Source of the DNA: an uncultured Clostridia bacterium
Lineage (GTDB): Bacteria; Bacillota; Clostridia; Oscillospirales; Acutalibacteraceae
DNA length: 48,422 nucleotides
Direction of reading: 5' to 3'
Assembly (NCBI GenBank): GCA_945863885.1
Contig: CAMAZY010000021.1
Coordinates: 1-48,422, forward strand
Shown: piece after piece, positions 39,165 through 46,544 of the stretch
Numbering within the stretch: position 1 is the stretch's first letter
How the letters are laid out: each line of letters starts with the position of its first letter
Position numbers and translations under genes: made by a program
The notes under the pieces: model-generated
Databases searched by the model: none
What the model saw: only the letters and a program-made list of their open reading frames with translations
Told to the model about the DNA's origin: nothing

Positions 39165-39196
39165 CGACAACGAATCTTCAATTCGAAAGGAATACT

Positions 39197-39790
39197 ATGG
39201 CAGACAACGACATTAAAATTTACACAAAAGGAGCCGACATATCCTCGGCGAATCTTTCGACCGTTTTTGAAGCGATCAATCTTCACCGAGCGAACGGAAA
39301 TCTCGAAAAGGCAAAGCTTCTCGGACAAAGGCTCTCGACGATTACACCCGAAAGTGAAAAAAACGGGCTTTCGATCGACTTTAAGAATATTTTGCCGCAG
39401 CGGTATCTGTCACAGGACATCATGTATCAGATCAAGGTGCTGCTGATTTTTGCGGCCGAGTCGCTTCTTCAGGTCGAAATTCCTGTTCCGCAGCTTGCGA
39501 CAACGGCGATCAACGCTCTTTATGACAGCCTGAGAGAGACCTCGCCCGGATTTTTCAAAAACATCTCCGACGGCGCCGCCTTTACGTTCTACTACCTTGC
39601 AATGAAAAAGGGCGGGAACATCACGGAGAATATCGGAAAAGCTTTTTCGATGCTCTGCTCGGTCAGCAAAAATAACGACGGCTGTATTGCCGCCGGCGAA
39701 ACCGTCTGGAATATTGCAGTCGACCTCGTTGAAAAGGAAATCAAGAATGCCGGGTTTGTTGATATTCCCGAAGTCGGTAAAATAAAATAA
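39197..39790 (+). CDS. Conserved protein of unknown function
   Basis: 197 residues; ATG with GAAAGGAA upstream. Soluble, mostly helical, without signal peptide or recognised motif. It starts MADNDIKIYTKGADISSANL and has a hydrophobic middle near LLIFAAESLLQVEIPVPQLA. Follows the PHP gene by 32 bases, so probably co-transcribed. A hairpin follows the stop. Confidence 0.72.
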   Translation: MADNDIKIYTKGADISSANLSTVFEAINLHRANGNLEKAKLLGQRLSTITPESEKNGLSIDFKNILPQRYLSQDIMYQIKVLLIFAAESLLQVEIPVPQLATTAINALYDSLRETSPGFFKNISDGAAFTFYYLAMKKGGNITENIGKAFSMLCSVSKNNDGCIAAGETVWNIAVDLVEKEIKNAGFVDIPEVGKIK

Positions 39791-39797
39791 AAAAGCG

Positions 39798-39825
39798 ACC
39801 GCCCGATTCTGGGCGGTTATGTTTT
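39798..39825 (+). terminator. Weak terminator hairpin
   Basis: ACCGCCC (39798-39804) pairs with GGGCGGT (39811-39817), followed by TATGTTTT. It overlaps the upstream region of the next gene, so read-through is likely. Confidence 0.55.
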
Positions 39826-39839
39826 GGAAAGGAATCATT

Positions 39840-40283
39840 ATGACACACGCACAAAAGGCAAAAGAATTGTTTTTGAGCGGCTGCAACTGTTCGCAGTCAG
39901 TGTTTTGCGCCTGGGCAGACGAGCTCGGTCTCGACGAAAAAACGGCGATGAAGCTCACCTGCGGTTTCGGCGGCGGCGTCGGGAGACTGCGTGAAATCTG
40001 CGGAGCCGTCAGCGGCGCGGCGATGGTGTTAAGTATGCTGTATTCCGGCGAGGACGGACACGACCGGGCAAGGGTCTACGGGCTGATTCAGGATTTTTCC
40101 GACCGGTTCAAGGCGGAAACCGGCTCGGTGGTCTGCCGTGAGATGCTCGGACTTGACGAAAATGCACCGAAGTCACCCATACCCGAAAGCCGGACGGAAA
40201 GCTATTACAAGAAAAGACCTTGTGCAGAGCTGGTGTATCTTGCCGCCGAAAAGCTTGACGAGGTGATAAAAGAGAATGCGTAA
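39840..40283 (+). CDS. C_GCAxxG_C_C family cysteine-rich protein
   Basis: 147 residues from the ATG at 39840 with GGAAAGGA upstream. The family pattern is visible: GCNCSQSVF, CGFGGGVGRLREICGAVSGA, an isolated VVCREMLG, and RPCAELVYLAAEKL. The conserved cysteines suggest a metal or redox role; the function is not established. Common in anaerobic gut bacteria. Last gene before the large non-coding repeat locus. Confidence 0.9.
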   Translation: MTHAQKAKELFLSGCNCSQSVFCAWADELGLDEKTAMKLTCGFGGGVGRLREICGAVSGAAMVLSMLYSGEDGHDRARVYGLIQDFSDRFKAETGSVVCREMLGLDENAPKSPIPESRTESYYKKRPCAELVYLAAEKLDEVIKENA

Positions 40284-40303
40284 TGCGTAATTGCGGGCGC
40301 AAA

Positions 40304-40578
40304 ACAGATTTCAGATGTTAGAGATTAGATGTTAGAAATGGTCGCGTCTTTACCCGGTGATAACGGAAAGCCAATCCCCGCAGAGTCATCCTTTGTGCGT
40401 CGGGGAGTCTGTCGATTATAAGCGGCGGTCAGTCGAGTGGTTTCGAAAAAGGTTCATCCGGCGGCGGGACGGCGGCTGACCGATTCAGATTTCAGAAATT
40501 CAGAAGTCAGTGGTCAGAAGAAACGAAAGCCATTTAAAAATACTTCTGATATCTGATGTCTGACATCTGAAATCTGAA
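40304..40578. repeat. CAGA-type inverted repeats
   Basis: Arm 40484-40520 is built of TTCAGA/TCAGAA units; arm 40543-40578 is its near inverse complement (TCTGA units), with a 22-base A-rich loop. A related run with TCAGA/TTAGA units starts at 40304. No coding frame of interest. The stretch in between is G+C-rich with a possible CCCCG/CGGGG stem near 40380-40410. Confidence 0.65.
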
Positions 40579-40657
40579 CTGGGCTTCGCCGCACCCGGCC
40601 GCCTTTCTTCCCGTTACCGCAGACTTTCCGAAAAAAGCAAATCCGAATACTTGGCGG

Positions 40658-40686
40658 TTGACAAAGGCAGAAATATCAGGTATAAT
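40658..40686 (+). promoter_or_regulatory. Perfect consensus sigma-A promoter before the tRNA-Pro locus
   Basis: TTGACA (40658-40663), exactly 17 bp, TATAAT (40681-40686). It points toward the hairpin array, the two 205-bp repeats and tRNA-Pro; no terminator with a T-run is seen before 41294. Confidence 0.9.
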
Positions 40687-40704
40687 TTCGTAGTCCAAAA
40701 TAAT

Positions 40705-40795
40705 GTTTGCGAAGCAAACGCTTCATGCAAAACTCCGTTTTGTGCTTCATGGCGGCTTTGCCGCTGCTTCATGCGGGCGCAAGCGAGTGCTTCAT
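40705..40795 (+). repeat. Four-unit hairpin array with GCTTCAT linkers
   Basis: GCTTCAT occurs at 40720, 40744, 40766 and 40789 (first bases). Each is preceded by a 15-17-base hairpin of different sequence: GTTTGC-GAA-GCAAAC, GCAAAAC-TCC-GTTTTGT, GGCGGC-TTT-GCCGCT, and a weaker GC-GCAA-GC. Stems vary while the fold and linker are kept. Unit length is 22-24 bases. Confidence 0.85.
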
Positions 40796-40800
40796 TTTTA

Positions 40801-41210
40801 TTTCGGGGTGTAGCGTAGCCCCTGCGCGCTTGCTTTGGGCAATGTGGCCGACCGCTGCCGGTGGCAGATAAAGGGAGGACACATTGGCGCAGCGGTCAAA
40901 ATTTTTCGGCGCTCCAAGCCGTAAAAAATTTTGGGAACCGCAAGAGGGCGAGCAATGCAAGCACGGAAAACGCAAAACCGGTTGTTTTGACTTTTTAATT
41001 GAATATTTCGGGGTGTAGCGCAGCCCCTGCGCGCTTGCTTTGGGCAATGTGGCCGACCGCTGCCGGTGGCAGATAAAGGGAGGACACATTGGCGCAGCGG
41101 TCAAAATTTTTCGGCGCTCCAAGCCGTAAAAAATTTTGGGAACCGCAAGAGGGCGAGCAAAGCAAGCACGGAAAACGCAAAATCGGTTGTTTTGACTTTT
41201 TAATTGAATA
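40801..41210 (+). repeat. Two tandem 205-bp repeats starting with tRNA-Pro 5' sequence
   Basis: Units 40801-41005 and 41006-41210 differ at 3 positions by my count. Each opens with CGGGGTGTAGCGCAG and GCGCGCTTGCTTTGGG, identical to the acceptor/D and anticodon 5' parts of the real tRNA-Pro, but the D loop TTGGTA is replaced by CCCCT and the 3' half is missing. The remainder of each unit folds into several stems. The leader before the real tRNA is the same as the end of each unit. Confidence 0.9.
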
Positions 41211-41213
41211 TTT

Positions 41214-41289
41214 CGGGGTGTAGCGCAGTTGGTAGCGCGCTTGCTTTGGGAGCAAGATGCCGGGTGTTCGAGTCACCTCACTCCGACCA
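41214..41289 (+). tRNA. tRNA-Pro (anticodon TGG)
   Basis: 76 bases with encoded CCA. Acceptor CGGGGTG/CACTCCG, D stem GCGC/GCGC, anticodon stem CTTGC/GCAAG with loop TTTGGGA, T stem GGGTG/CACCT with loop TTCGAGT. All arms pair, so the gene should work. Confidence 0.96.
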
Positions 41290-41293
41290 GATC

Positions 41294-41330
41294 AGTACGC
41301 CGGTTTTGATACGAAACCGACGTACTTTTT
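41294..41330 (+). terminator. Terminator of tRNA-Pro
   Basis: AGTACG (41294-41299) pairs with CGTACT (41321-41326), with an inner CGGTTT/AAACCG stem, then TTTTT. Confidence 0.9.
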
Positions 41331-41463
41331 CTATATGCAAAGCCCTTGTAACATCAGGGATTGCACCCCCCTGCACAAAAGGTTAGTTTCATTGTGATTT
41401 GACAAGTTTAACGTGGCTGAAATTGTTTCAGCATGTCCCATAAACGCTTCCGCATGGATATAA

Positions 41464-41492
41464 TTGAAATCAAATTTGTTCTGTGATATAAT
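41464..41492 (+). promoter_or_regulatory. Promoter of the 260-aa accessory gene
   Basis: TTGAAA (41464-41469), 17-bp spacer, TATAAT (41487-41492) with TGA before it. The rest of 41331-41588 shows no gene; 41340-41375 holds CCCTTGTAACATCAGGG, a possible remnant next to the tRNA. Confidence 0.75.
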
Positions 41493-41588
41493 CTATTCTG
41501 TAAACTACAAATTATCGACAGTTAACACCATCAGAATTTCCCGATTGTCCGAACGAGTGATTACTTAAATGTGCGGCGGAGGTGCATT

Positions 41589-42371
41589 ATGTTATTTAAC
41601 AATATTATCAACCACTTGAAACAGTGGTGTATGAATAAAGCAGAGGTTTACCAAAAGGCATACGGAGCACACGGCGGCATGATAACTGTCGGTTATCTGA
41701 CCGCTTGTGAATTGGAATTCAAACTATCGATACTAATTGACAAGTCTTTTGAAAGCATAGATGATTTGAAAAGCGAAGTATTAAATCTCATTGATGTTCA
41801 TTATGAGCCCTCTGTTTCAGAACCTCAAAACAGTTTAGCACAACATATGATTGATAAAACGAATCGAGAATTCTCTGAATTCTTAGAAGAAGTGTTATCC
41901 CGGAAAAATTCTCTTGCAGTAGCAAATATTCCATATGAGCGAGTAATCATTGGTTTGGAAACTACTGCATTGCAGGAAAAATTCCGTTCAGTTTGGAAAT
42001 ATGAAAATACATCGTATTGGTTTCCTCTTATGGGAGATGAACCTAAAGAAATCTCAGAAAAGTTTTTTGTTATGTTTGACTATTTCGAACCATATAAAAA
42101 ACAGCTTGAACAGCTTATTGGACTTCCTCAAAAACATCTGTACCGTTATGGCGAAAGCGATTTCAGACCGCAAAATTGTATCGAGACCGTTGAATTCGTT
42201 GAATATGGTGGGCACGAAACGATTTATACGGATAAGGATTTTTCTTGGGCAATCTATTTTTCTCACGAAAACACAGTTGCATTTGCCGGTTCAATCGTTC
42301 CAAAGGTTAAAGAATTGCTATCCGAAGAAAAAGAACATTGGGACAAGTTCGAATGGGATCGGGCAGAATAA
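41589..42371 (+). CDS. Hypothetical protein beside tRNA-Pro
   Basis: 260 residues from the ATG at 41589 with GGAGGTG upstream. Markedly A+T-richer than the operons around it, suggesting transfer. Soluble, no signal peptide; N-terminal helical half and a C-terminal half with KHLYRYGESDFRPQNCIETV and DFSWAIYFSHENTVAFAGS. The last phrase resembles segments I have seen in immunity-like small proteins, but I cannot name a family. First of two accessory genes downstream of the tRNA. Confidence 0.7.
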   Translation: MLFNNIINHLKQWCMNKAEVYQKAYGAHGGMITVGYLTACELEFKLSILIDKSFESIDDLKSEVLNLIDVHYEPSVSEPQNSLAQHMIDKTNREFSEFLEEVLSRKNSLAVANIPYERVIIGLETTALQEKFRSVWKYENTSYWFPLMGDEPKEISEKFFVMFDYFEPYKKQLEQLIGLPQKHLYRYGESDFRPQNCIETVEFVEYGGHETIYTDKDFSWAIYFSHENTVAFAGSIVPKVKELLSEEKEHWDKFEWDRAE

Positions 42372-42425
42372 TTAACAAAATAATTTATGATTGCGGCATA
42401 TTATTTTTTATAGGGAGAAAGTATA

Positions 42426-43784
42426 TTGAACAGAAAAGATTTTAAGCGTTGTATGCGACAGGGTCTCGGGCGGTGCGTCCTCTTCTTGCGCGAAGCCGGA
42501 GATATCGAAAAGTACAAAGACCTTGTACTTTGGGGCTGTTTGCACAACTTATCCTACGATACCCAGTGCGAAGGCACAAGAGCCGCCTATCTTTATCAGC
42601 TTGTCTCGTGCTTTCACGATGATGCGTATTTTATTACACCGACCATTGACGCTTTTTGGAAGTTACCGCAACAGTCCGGTTGGACATTTGTGCATTTTTG
42701 CGAATTGCTTCGGCTGTTTGCCGAAAACGGAAACGATGAAGCGAAAAACGCCTTATATGAGAAATACAAGGTTCTCTTGTCCTCGCTTACCGTTAAGCGA
42801 CGCTTCAGAACCTACGATTATGAACGGGATCAATTTGAACAGATATGTATTGACTTGATTTTTCTCGGCGGTAGTGATGCATTTTTTAAAATTGCGGAAG
42901 ACATGGGCACACTTTTCAAAAGAAATCCGCATTACGACAGCAGTGATTTTGCACAGTTCTTTTCCGCTTCAGAAAGCAACTTCGGTAAGAAACGGTTCGC
43001 TTCCCTTTTAAAGCAAGGAGCAAGGCAATCCGAGAACATTTTCCGCTTATATGAAAATGTTCGAAGCGTTCTTCCAGATTCCTTTGTCACCGTTCGTAAG
43101 CCTATGCAAGCACCGCAGACAGATGACCTGATTACCGAAATCAACACCACAGGAGAACTGTCTTTTGCTTCAAAAGTGAAGTTTTCACGAAACGCCGGAG
43201 AAAACGAAAAAAAGCGGCTTGCCCTTGCTGTTTTAGAGGAAGAGGAGCTTTCTAAAAAAGCCGGACTGCTTTCTGCTTTTCAAAATGAAGCATTTCCCAT
43301 ACACCACGAAGAATTGATTGCCTACTCGAAATCCGACCACAAGCAATTGTGCAAAACCGCTTTCACTGTGCTGACAAATTGCAGAAGCACCGTTGTAAGA
43401 CAATATGCACTTGAATTACTTGCGTCGGGTGAAAACTCATATTATGCCATTCAGATGCTGATTTTCAATTACACACCGGAGGACAAGACGGTATTATTAT
43501 CTGCGCTGTACCGCCTTGGGGCGGACAACAAGGACGAACCGGGCCGGCACGGAATCGGACTGCATATTCTCGATGCCTTTGACCGGAAACTAAGACTGTC
43601 GAAGGAGTGTCTGCTGTATATTTACGAAACTTCCCTGTGCTCGTGCTGCCGGGAGCACGCTGTGCGCTTATTGGCAAAACACAGATGGCTGACCGCCGAT
43701 ATCATTGAAGAATGTCGTTATGACAGCAATTGTGATATAACCGGGTATATCAACCGATACTATCCGTTATACGGCAAGGGATAA
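42426..43784 (+). CDS. HEAT-like helical repeat protein, unknown function
   Basis: 452 residues; TTG start with GGGAGAAAG upstream. Begins MNRKDFKRCMRQGLGRCVLF. Repeating helical pairs (for example STVVRQYALELLASGENS and CREHAVRLLAKHRW) suggest an alpha-solenoid in the C-terminal half. Two Cys clusters (SLCSCCREHA). Cytoplasmic, no enzyme motif. Co-directional with the preceding gene at 54 bases distance. Same general class as the HEAT-like gene at 15.2 kb, in another accessory block. Confidence 0.7.
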   Translation: MNRKDFKRCMRQGLGRCVLFLREAGDIEKYKDLVLWGCLHNLSYDTQCEGTRAAYLYQLVSCFHDDAYFITPTIDAFWKLPQQSGWTFVHFCELLRLFAENGNDEAKNALYEKYKVLLSSLTVKRRFRTYDYERDQFEQICIDLIFLGGSDAFFKIAEDMGTLFKRNPHYDSSDFAQFFSASESNFGKKRFASLLKQGARQSENIFRLYENVRSVLPDSFVTVRKPMQAPQTDDLITEINTTGELSFASKVKFSRNAGENEKKRLALAVLEEEELSKKAGLLSAFQNEAFPIHHEELIAYSKSDHKQLCKTAFTVLTNCRSTVVRQYALELLASGENSYYAIQMLIFNYTPEDKTVLLSALYRLGADNKDEPGRHGIGLHILDAFDRKLRLSKECLLYIYETSLCSCCREHAVRLLAKHRWLTADIIEECRYDSNCDITGYINRYYPLYGKG

Positions 43785-43840
43785 GAGTACAAAAAAACAA
43801 TCCTTTAAGATATAAAAGTCGGATTTTCTCAGCTTGGCCG

Positions 43841-43905
43841 TTGAAAGCAGCACCACCTGCGTGTTATAATACCGTCACGGCAAAGTCTTTCTGCCGTGAC
43901 GGTAT
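43841..43905 (+). promoter_or_regulatory. Fucosidase promoter with overlapping 14-bp palindrome
   Basis: TTGAAA (43841-43846), 18-bp spacer, TATAAT (43865-43870). ATACCGTCACGGCA (43869-43882) and its exact inverse complement (43892-43905) start inside the -10 and cover the start site, with a 9-base centre. It could be a repressor operator or an mRNA 5' stem; no T-run follows, so it is not a terminator. Confidence 0.65.
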
Positions 43906-43947
43906 GTTATTCAAAACGCAAACAGAGATAATAGATAGGAGTATCGT

Positions 43948-45303
43948 ATGATAAATTCAGACGAAAGAATTGACCTCTACACCTCAATTGTGCCCAACGA
44001 GCGGCAGCTGAAAATACAGGAAATGAAGTATTATGCCTTTGTGCATTATTCCGTCAACACCTTTACCAATAAAGAATGGGGTAGCGGAAAGGAATCGCCG
44101 TCCGTCTTTAACCCCACGGCGCAGGACACCGACCAGTGGTGCGAGGCGATAAAAGCGGCGGGCATGAAAGGGCTTGTCCTGACGTGCAAGCATCATGACG
44201 GCTTCTGCCTGTGGCCGACGAAAACCACCGAGCACTGTATCCGCAACAGCCCTTACAAAAACGGCAAGGGTGACGTTGTGCGTGAGGTTGCCGAGTCGTG
44301 TAAAAAATACGGCTTGAAGTTCGGCGTGTACCTTTCGCCGTGGGACAGAAACAGTCCTCTTTACGGCACCCCGGCGTATAACGATTTTTATATTGAACAG
44401 CTGACGGAGCTTCTGACCAACTACGGGGAAATTTTCATGCTGTGGCTCGACGGCGCCTGCGGCTCAGAGGCAGACGGGAAGCCGAAGCAGAAATATGACT
44501 TCGAACGCATCTGGTCAACGGCATTAAAGCTTCAGCCGGGCATCGTCATGTCGGGCTGTGCGCCGGATGTCCGCTGGGTCGGCAACGAAAGCGGCAAGGC
44601 AAGAGAGAGCGAATGGAACGTTGTACCGAAGTTCCGGTATGAGCTTCAGAATATCGCCGAAAACTGCCAGACGGACGATAACATGAAAGCATTTCAGAAG
44701 CGTTGTCAGGACGTGATGATTCCGGATATGGGTTCAAGAGAGTTTCTCTCAAACTATAATTCGTTTATGTGGTACCCGGCCGAGGTTGACGTTTCGATAC
44801 GGACAGGCTGGTATTACCATCCGCTTCAGTCACTTACGCTCAAATCTCTGCACAGGCTGATGAGTATTTACTACGGCTCTGTCGGAAGCAACTGCCTGTT
44901 GATTTTAAATATTCCGCCGAACAGAAAAGGCCGCTTTTCCAAAGCGGACGTGCGGCGCTTAAAGCAAATCGGTCAGTGGCTTAAGAAAGAGGACGACTGC
45001 GTGATTGAAAGCTCGTACACCGTGTCGGATGATAAGATGGTGACGGACATATCGTTCTCCAAGCAGTCGGTTGACCGGCTCCGTTTTTCGGAGGACACAA
45101 CAAAGTCACAGCGGATTGAGCACTTCAGGATTTACGCAAACGGAGACTGTGTGTACAGCGGTACTGTTGTAGGCTTCTCGAAAATCGCCATTTTTGATAA
45201 GCCCATTGTCACAGATCACCTGAAGCTGGTCATTGAGCAGTGCAGAAAAGAACCGTACATTAAAAGAATTGAGGTCTGCAAGACAGGTGCATACAGACCG
45301 TGA
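43948..45303 (+). CDS. Alpha-L-fucosidase, glycoside hydrolase family 29
   Basis: 451 residues, ATG with TAGGAG upstream, no signal peptide. Substrate-binding His in FVHYS (residue 33) and KHHDGF (82-83), and nucleophile Asp168 in LWLDGACG. The C-terminal domain (from about 345) is a beta-sandwich. Releases fucose from glycans such as mucin or milk oligosaccharides, in the cytoplasm since no export signal is seen. No fucose pathway gene adjacent; a palindrome overlaps its promoter. Confidence 0.92.
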   Translation: MINSDERIDLYTSIVPNERQLKIQEMKYYAFVHYSVNTFTNKEWGSGKESPSVFNPTAQDTDQWCEAIKAAGMKGLVLTCKHHDGFCLWPTKTTEHCIRNSPYKNGKGDVVREVAESCKKYGLKFGVYLSPWDRNSPLYGTPAYNDFYIEQLTELLTNYGEIFMLWLDGACGSEADGKPKQKYDFERIWSTALKLQPGIVMSGCAPDVRWVGNESGKARESEWNVVPKFRYELQNIAENCQTDDNMKAFQKRCQDVMIPDMGSREFLSNYNSFMWYPAEVDVSIRTGWYYHPLQSLTLKSLHRLMSIYYGSVGSNCLLILNIPPNRKGRFSKADVRRLKQIGQWLKKEDDCVIESSYTVSDDKMVTDISFSKQSVDRLRFSEDTTKSQRIEHFRIYANGDCVYSGTVVGFSKIAIFDKPIVTDHLKLVIEQCRKEPYIKRIEVCKTGAYRP

Positions 45304-45314
45304 TACAACAAAGC

Positions 45315-45359
45315 GCTGACTGCCGGAATTTCGAATTCTTTCGGCGGTCAGCTTTTTTT
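45315..45359 (+). terminator. Terminator after the fucosidase gene
   Basis: GCTGACTGCCG (from 45315) pairs with CGGCGGTCAGC (ending about 45352), followed by TTTTTTT. It also lies at the end of the convergent SOD-like gene. Confidence 0.88.
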
Positions 45360-45360
45360 G

Positions 45361-45849
45361 CTATCTTTTTGTCTGCGTTACAACACCGCAGGCAATTTTT
45401 TCGCCCGCATTTCCCGACGGTTGGGTTTTGAAGTCATCGGGCATCCGGTGCAGGATGACGGTTTTGCCAAGGATTTCCCGTATCGTGTACCGGCCGGTCA
45501 AAAAGCAGGAAAACGCTTTCCCGTTCACGCCGAACAGCGGCGGCATATCGCCTGCGTGATACGGGTGCGGACAGGCATCGGGATTGTAATGCCCTTTTGC
45601 GTTCGCAAAGCGGTCGGTTTCGTTGCCCGAACAGCTTTCTCCGTCATGAATATGAAAGGCAAATACCGGACTTGCGCACCCGTTTGCTTGGGGAAGTCCT
45701 GATACCTCCGCTTTGACAAGAACGCCGCTGCGGGTACAGTAAAATCGGACGGCGCCGCAAACAGACGGATAGTTTTCGCTTCCTTTGAGAAAAGCCGTGG
45801 CTGCAGGAAGACCGGCACACGGGTTATTCAGGTAATTACGGTTATTCAT
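45361..45849 (-). CDS. Cu/Zn superoxide dismutase-like protein
   Basis: 162 residues; ATG at 45849 with GGGAGTG upstream. Metal ligands are in place: H66 and H68 (FHIHDG), bridging H87 (GHYNP), H95 and H98 with D101 (HPYHAGDMPP), and H134 (VILHRMPDD). C73 and C154 can form the usual disulfide. The active-site Arg of the GNxGxRxACG motif is Lys151 here. No signal peptide, unusual because most bacterial SodC are exported. Activity is likely but not certain. Confidence 0.85.
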   Translation of the reverse strand: MNNRNYLNNPCAGLPAATAFLKGSENYPSVCGAVRFYCTRSGVLVKAEVSGLPQANGCASPVFAFHIHDGESCSGNETDRFANAKGHYNPDACPHPYHAGDMPPLFGVNGKAFSCFLTGRYTIREILGKTVILHRMPDDFKTQPSGNAGEKIACGVVTQTKR

Positions 45850-45998
45850 ACAATCACTCCCGTATTATCATATGCGAAAAACCGGAAGCGGTTATTGCAG
45901 GTATGCGGAAGAAGACTTGTTTGTTGCGGCTTGTGCAATCAAAAACAACATCCCATTTTTTACCGCTCGGATTTTATCAAAAAAAGGCGGGCGGGTGG

Positions 45999-46027
45999 TT
46001 GAATTTCGCCAAGATATCGAGTATAAT
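45999..46027 (+). promoter_or_regulatory. Promoter of the DivIVA-like/SipW-like pair
   Basis: TTGAAT (45999-46004), 17-bp spacer, TATAAT (46022-46027). A second TATAAT at 46055-46060 lacks a clear -35. Confidence 0.75.
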
Positions 46028-46100
46028 CTTTAATGTATGTTTTAAACTGAAACGTATAATGAAAATGTATCCTTATCATTTTATGTCAGGGGGAAAACTG

Positions 46101-46529
46101 ATGTCCAATATAAATTTTACAACAGTTGAAAACGGCTATTCGCCCGAGCAGGTGGATAAATACATTTCCATGCTTCAGCAGGAATATGAAAACGCCGTTT
46201 CATGGGGGGAAGAAAACGAAAACAAGCTGAAAAAGCTTATCAGCGAGATGGAAAAATACGGTGTGTATTTCACGATAGACGAGAATAACCAGAACGAGGT
46301 TATCGAACGTGTTTTTGACGAGCTTTACAAAACCGTCGAAAAGGTAAGACAAGAGGCCGAACAGGAGGCTGTCAGTGTTGTTGCCAAGGCGAACGATAAA
46401 GCGAGAAGTATCGTCAAGCAGGCGATGGAAAGCTCCGTTGAGCTTCGTCAGGAAAACGAAACGGTTATGAAAAACCTCAAAAGCATCAGCGAAATGATTG
46501 ATACGATTCTCGATAAAGTTTCTCAATAA
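46101..46529 (+). CDS. DivIVA/GpsB-like coiled-coil protein
   Basis: 142 residues from the ATG at 46101, with AGGGGGAAA upstream. The N terminus ENGYSPEQVDKYISMLQQEY matches the DivIVA-type membrane-targeting domain (GY then a coiled coil), and the rest is a long coiled coil (about 45-140) rich in Glu and Lys. DivIVA relatives mark curved membrane and recruit division or envelope proteins. Followed after 15 bases by the SipW-like gene, so the two probably work together at the membrane. Confidence 0.78.
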   Translation: MSNINFTTVENGYSPEQVDKYISMLQQEYENAVSWGEENENKLKKLISEMEKYGVYFTIDENNQNEVIERVFDELYKTVEKVRQEAEQEAVSVVAKANDKARSIVKQAMESSVELRQENETVMKNLKSISEMIDTILDKVSQ

Positions 46530-46544
46530 AGGAAGTGACTGAAC

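Noticed and set aside
40705-40795. CRISPR array
   Set aside because: Constant part is only 7 bases, units 22-24 bases, and the variable parts are self-paired hairpins; no cas genes in the window.
40769-41276. Overlapping reverse-strand frames with repeated peptides
   Set aside because: They are translations of the 205-bp repeats and the tRNA; no ribosome site and the DNA is better explained as RNA modules.
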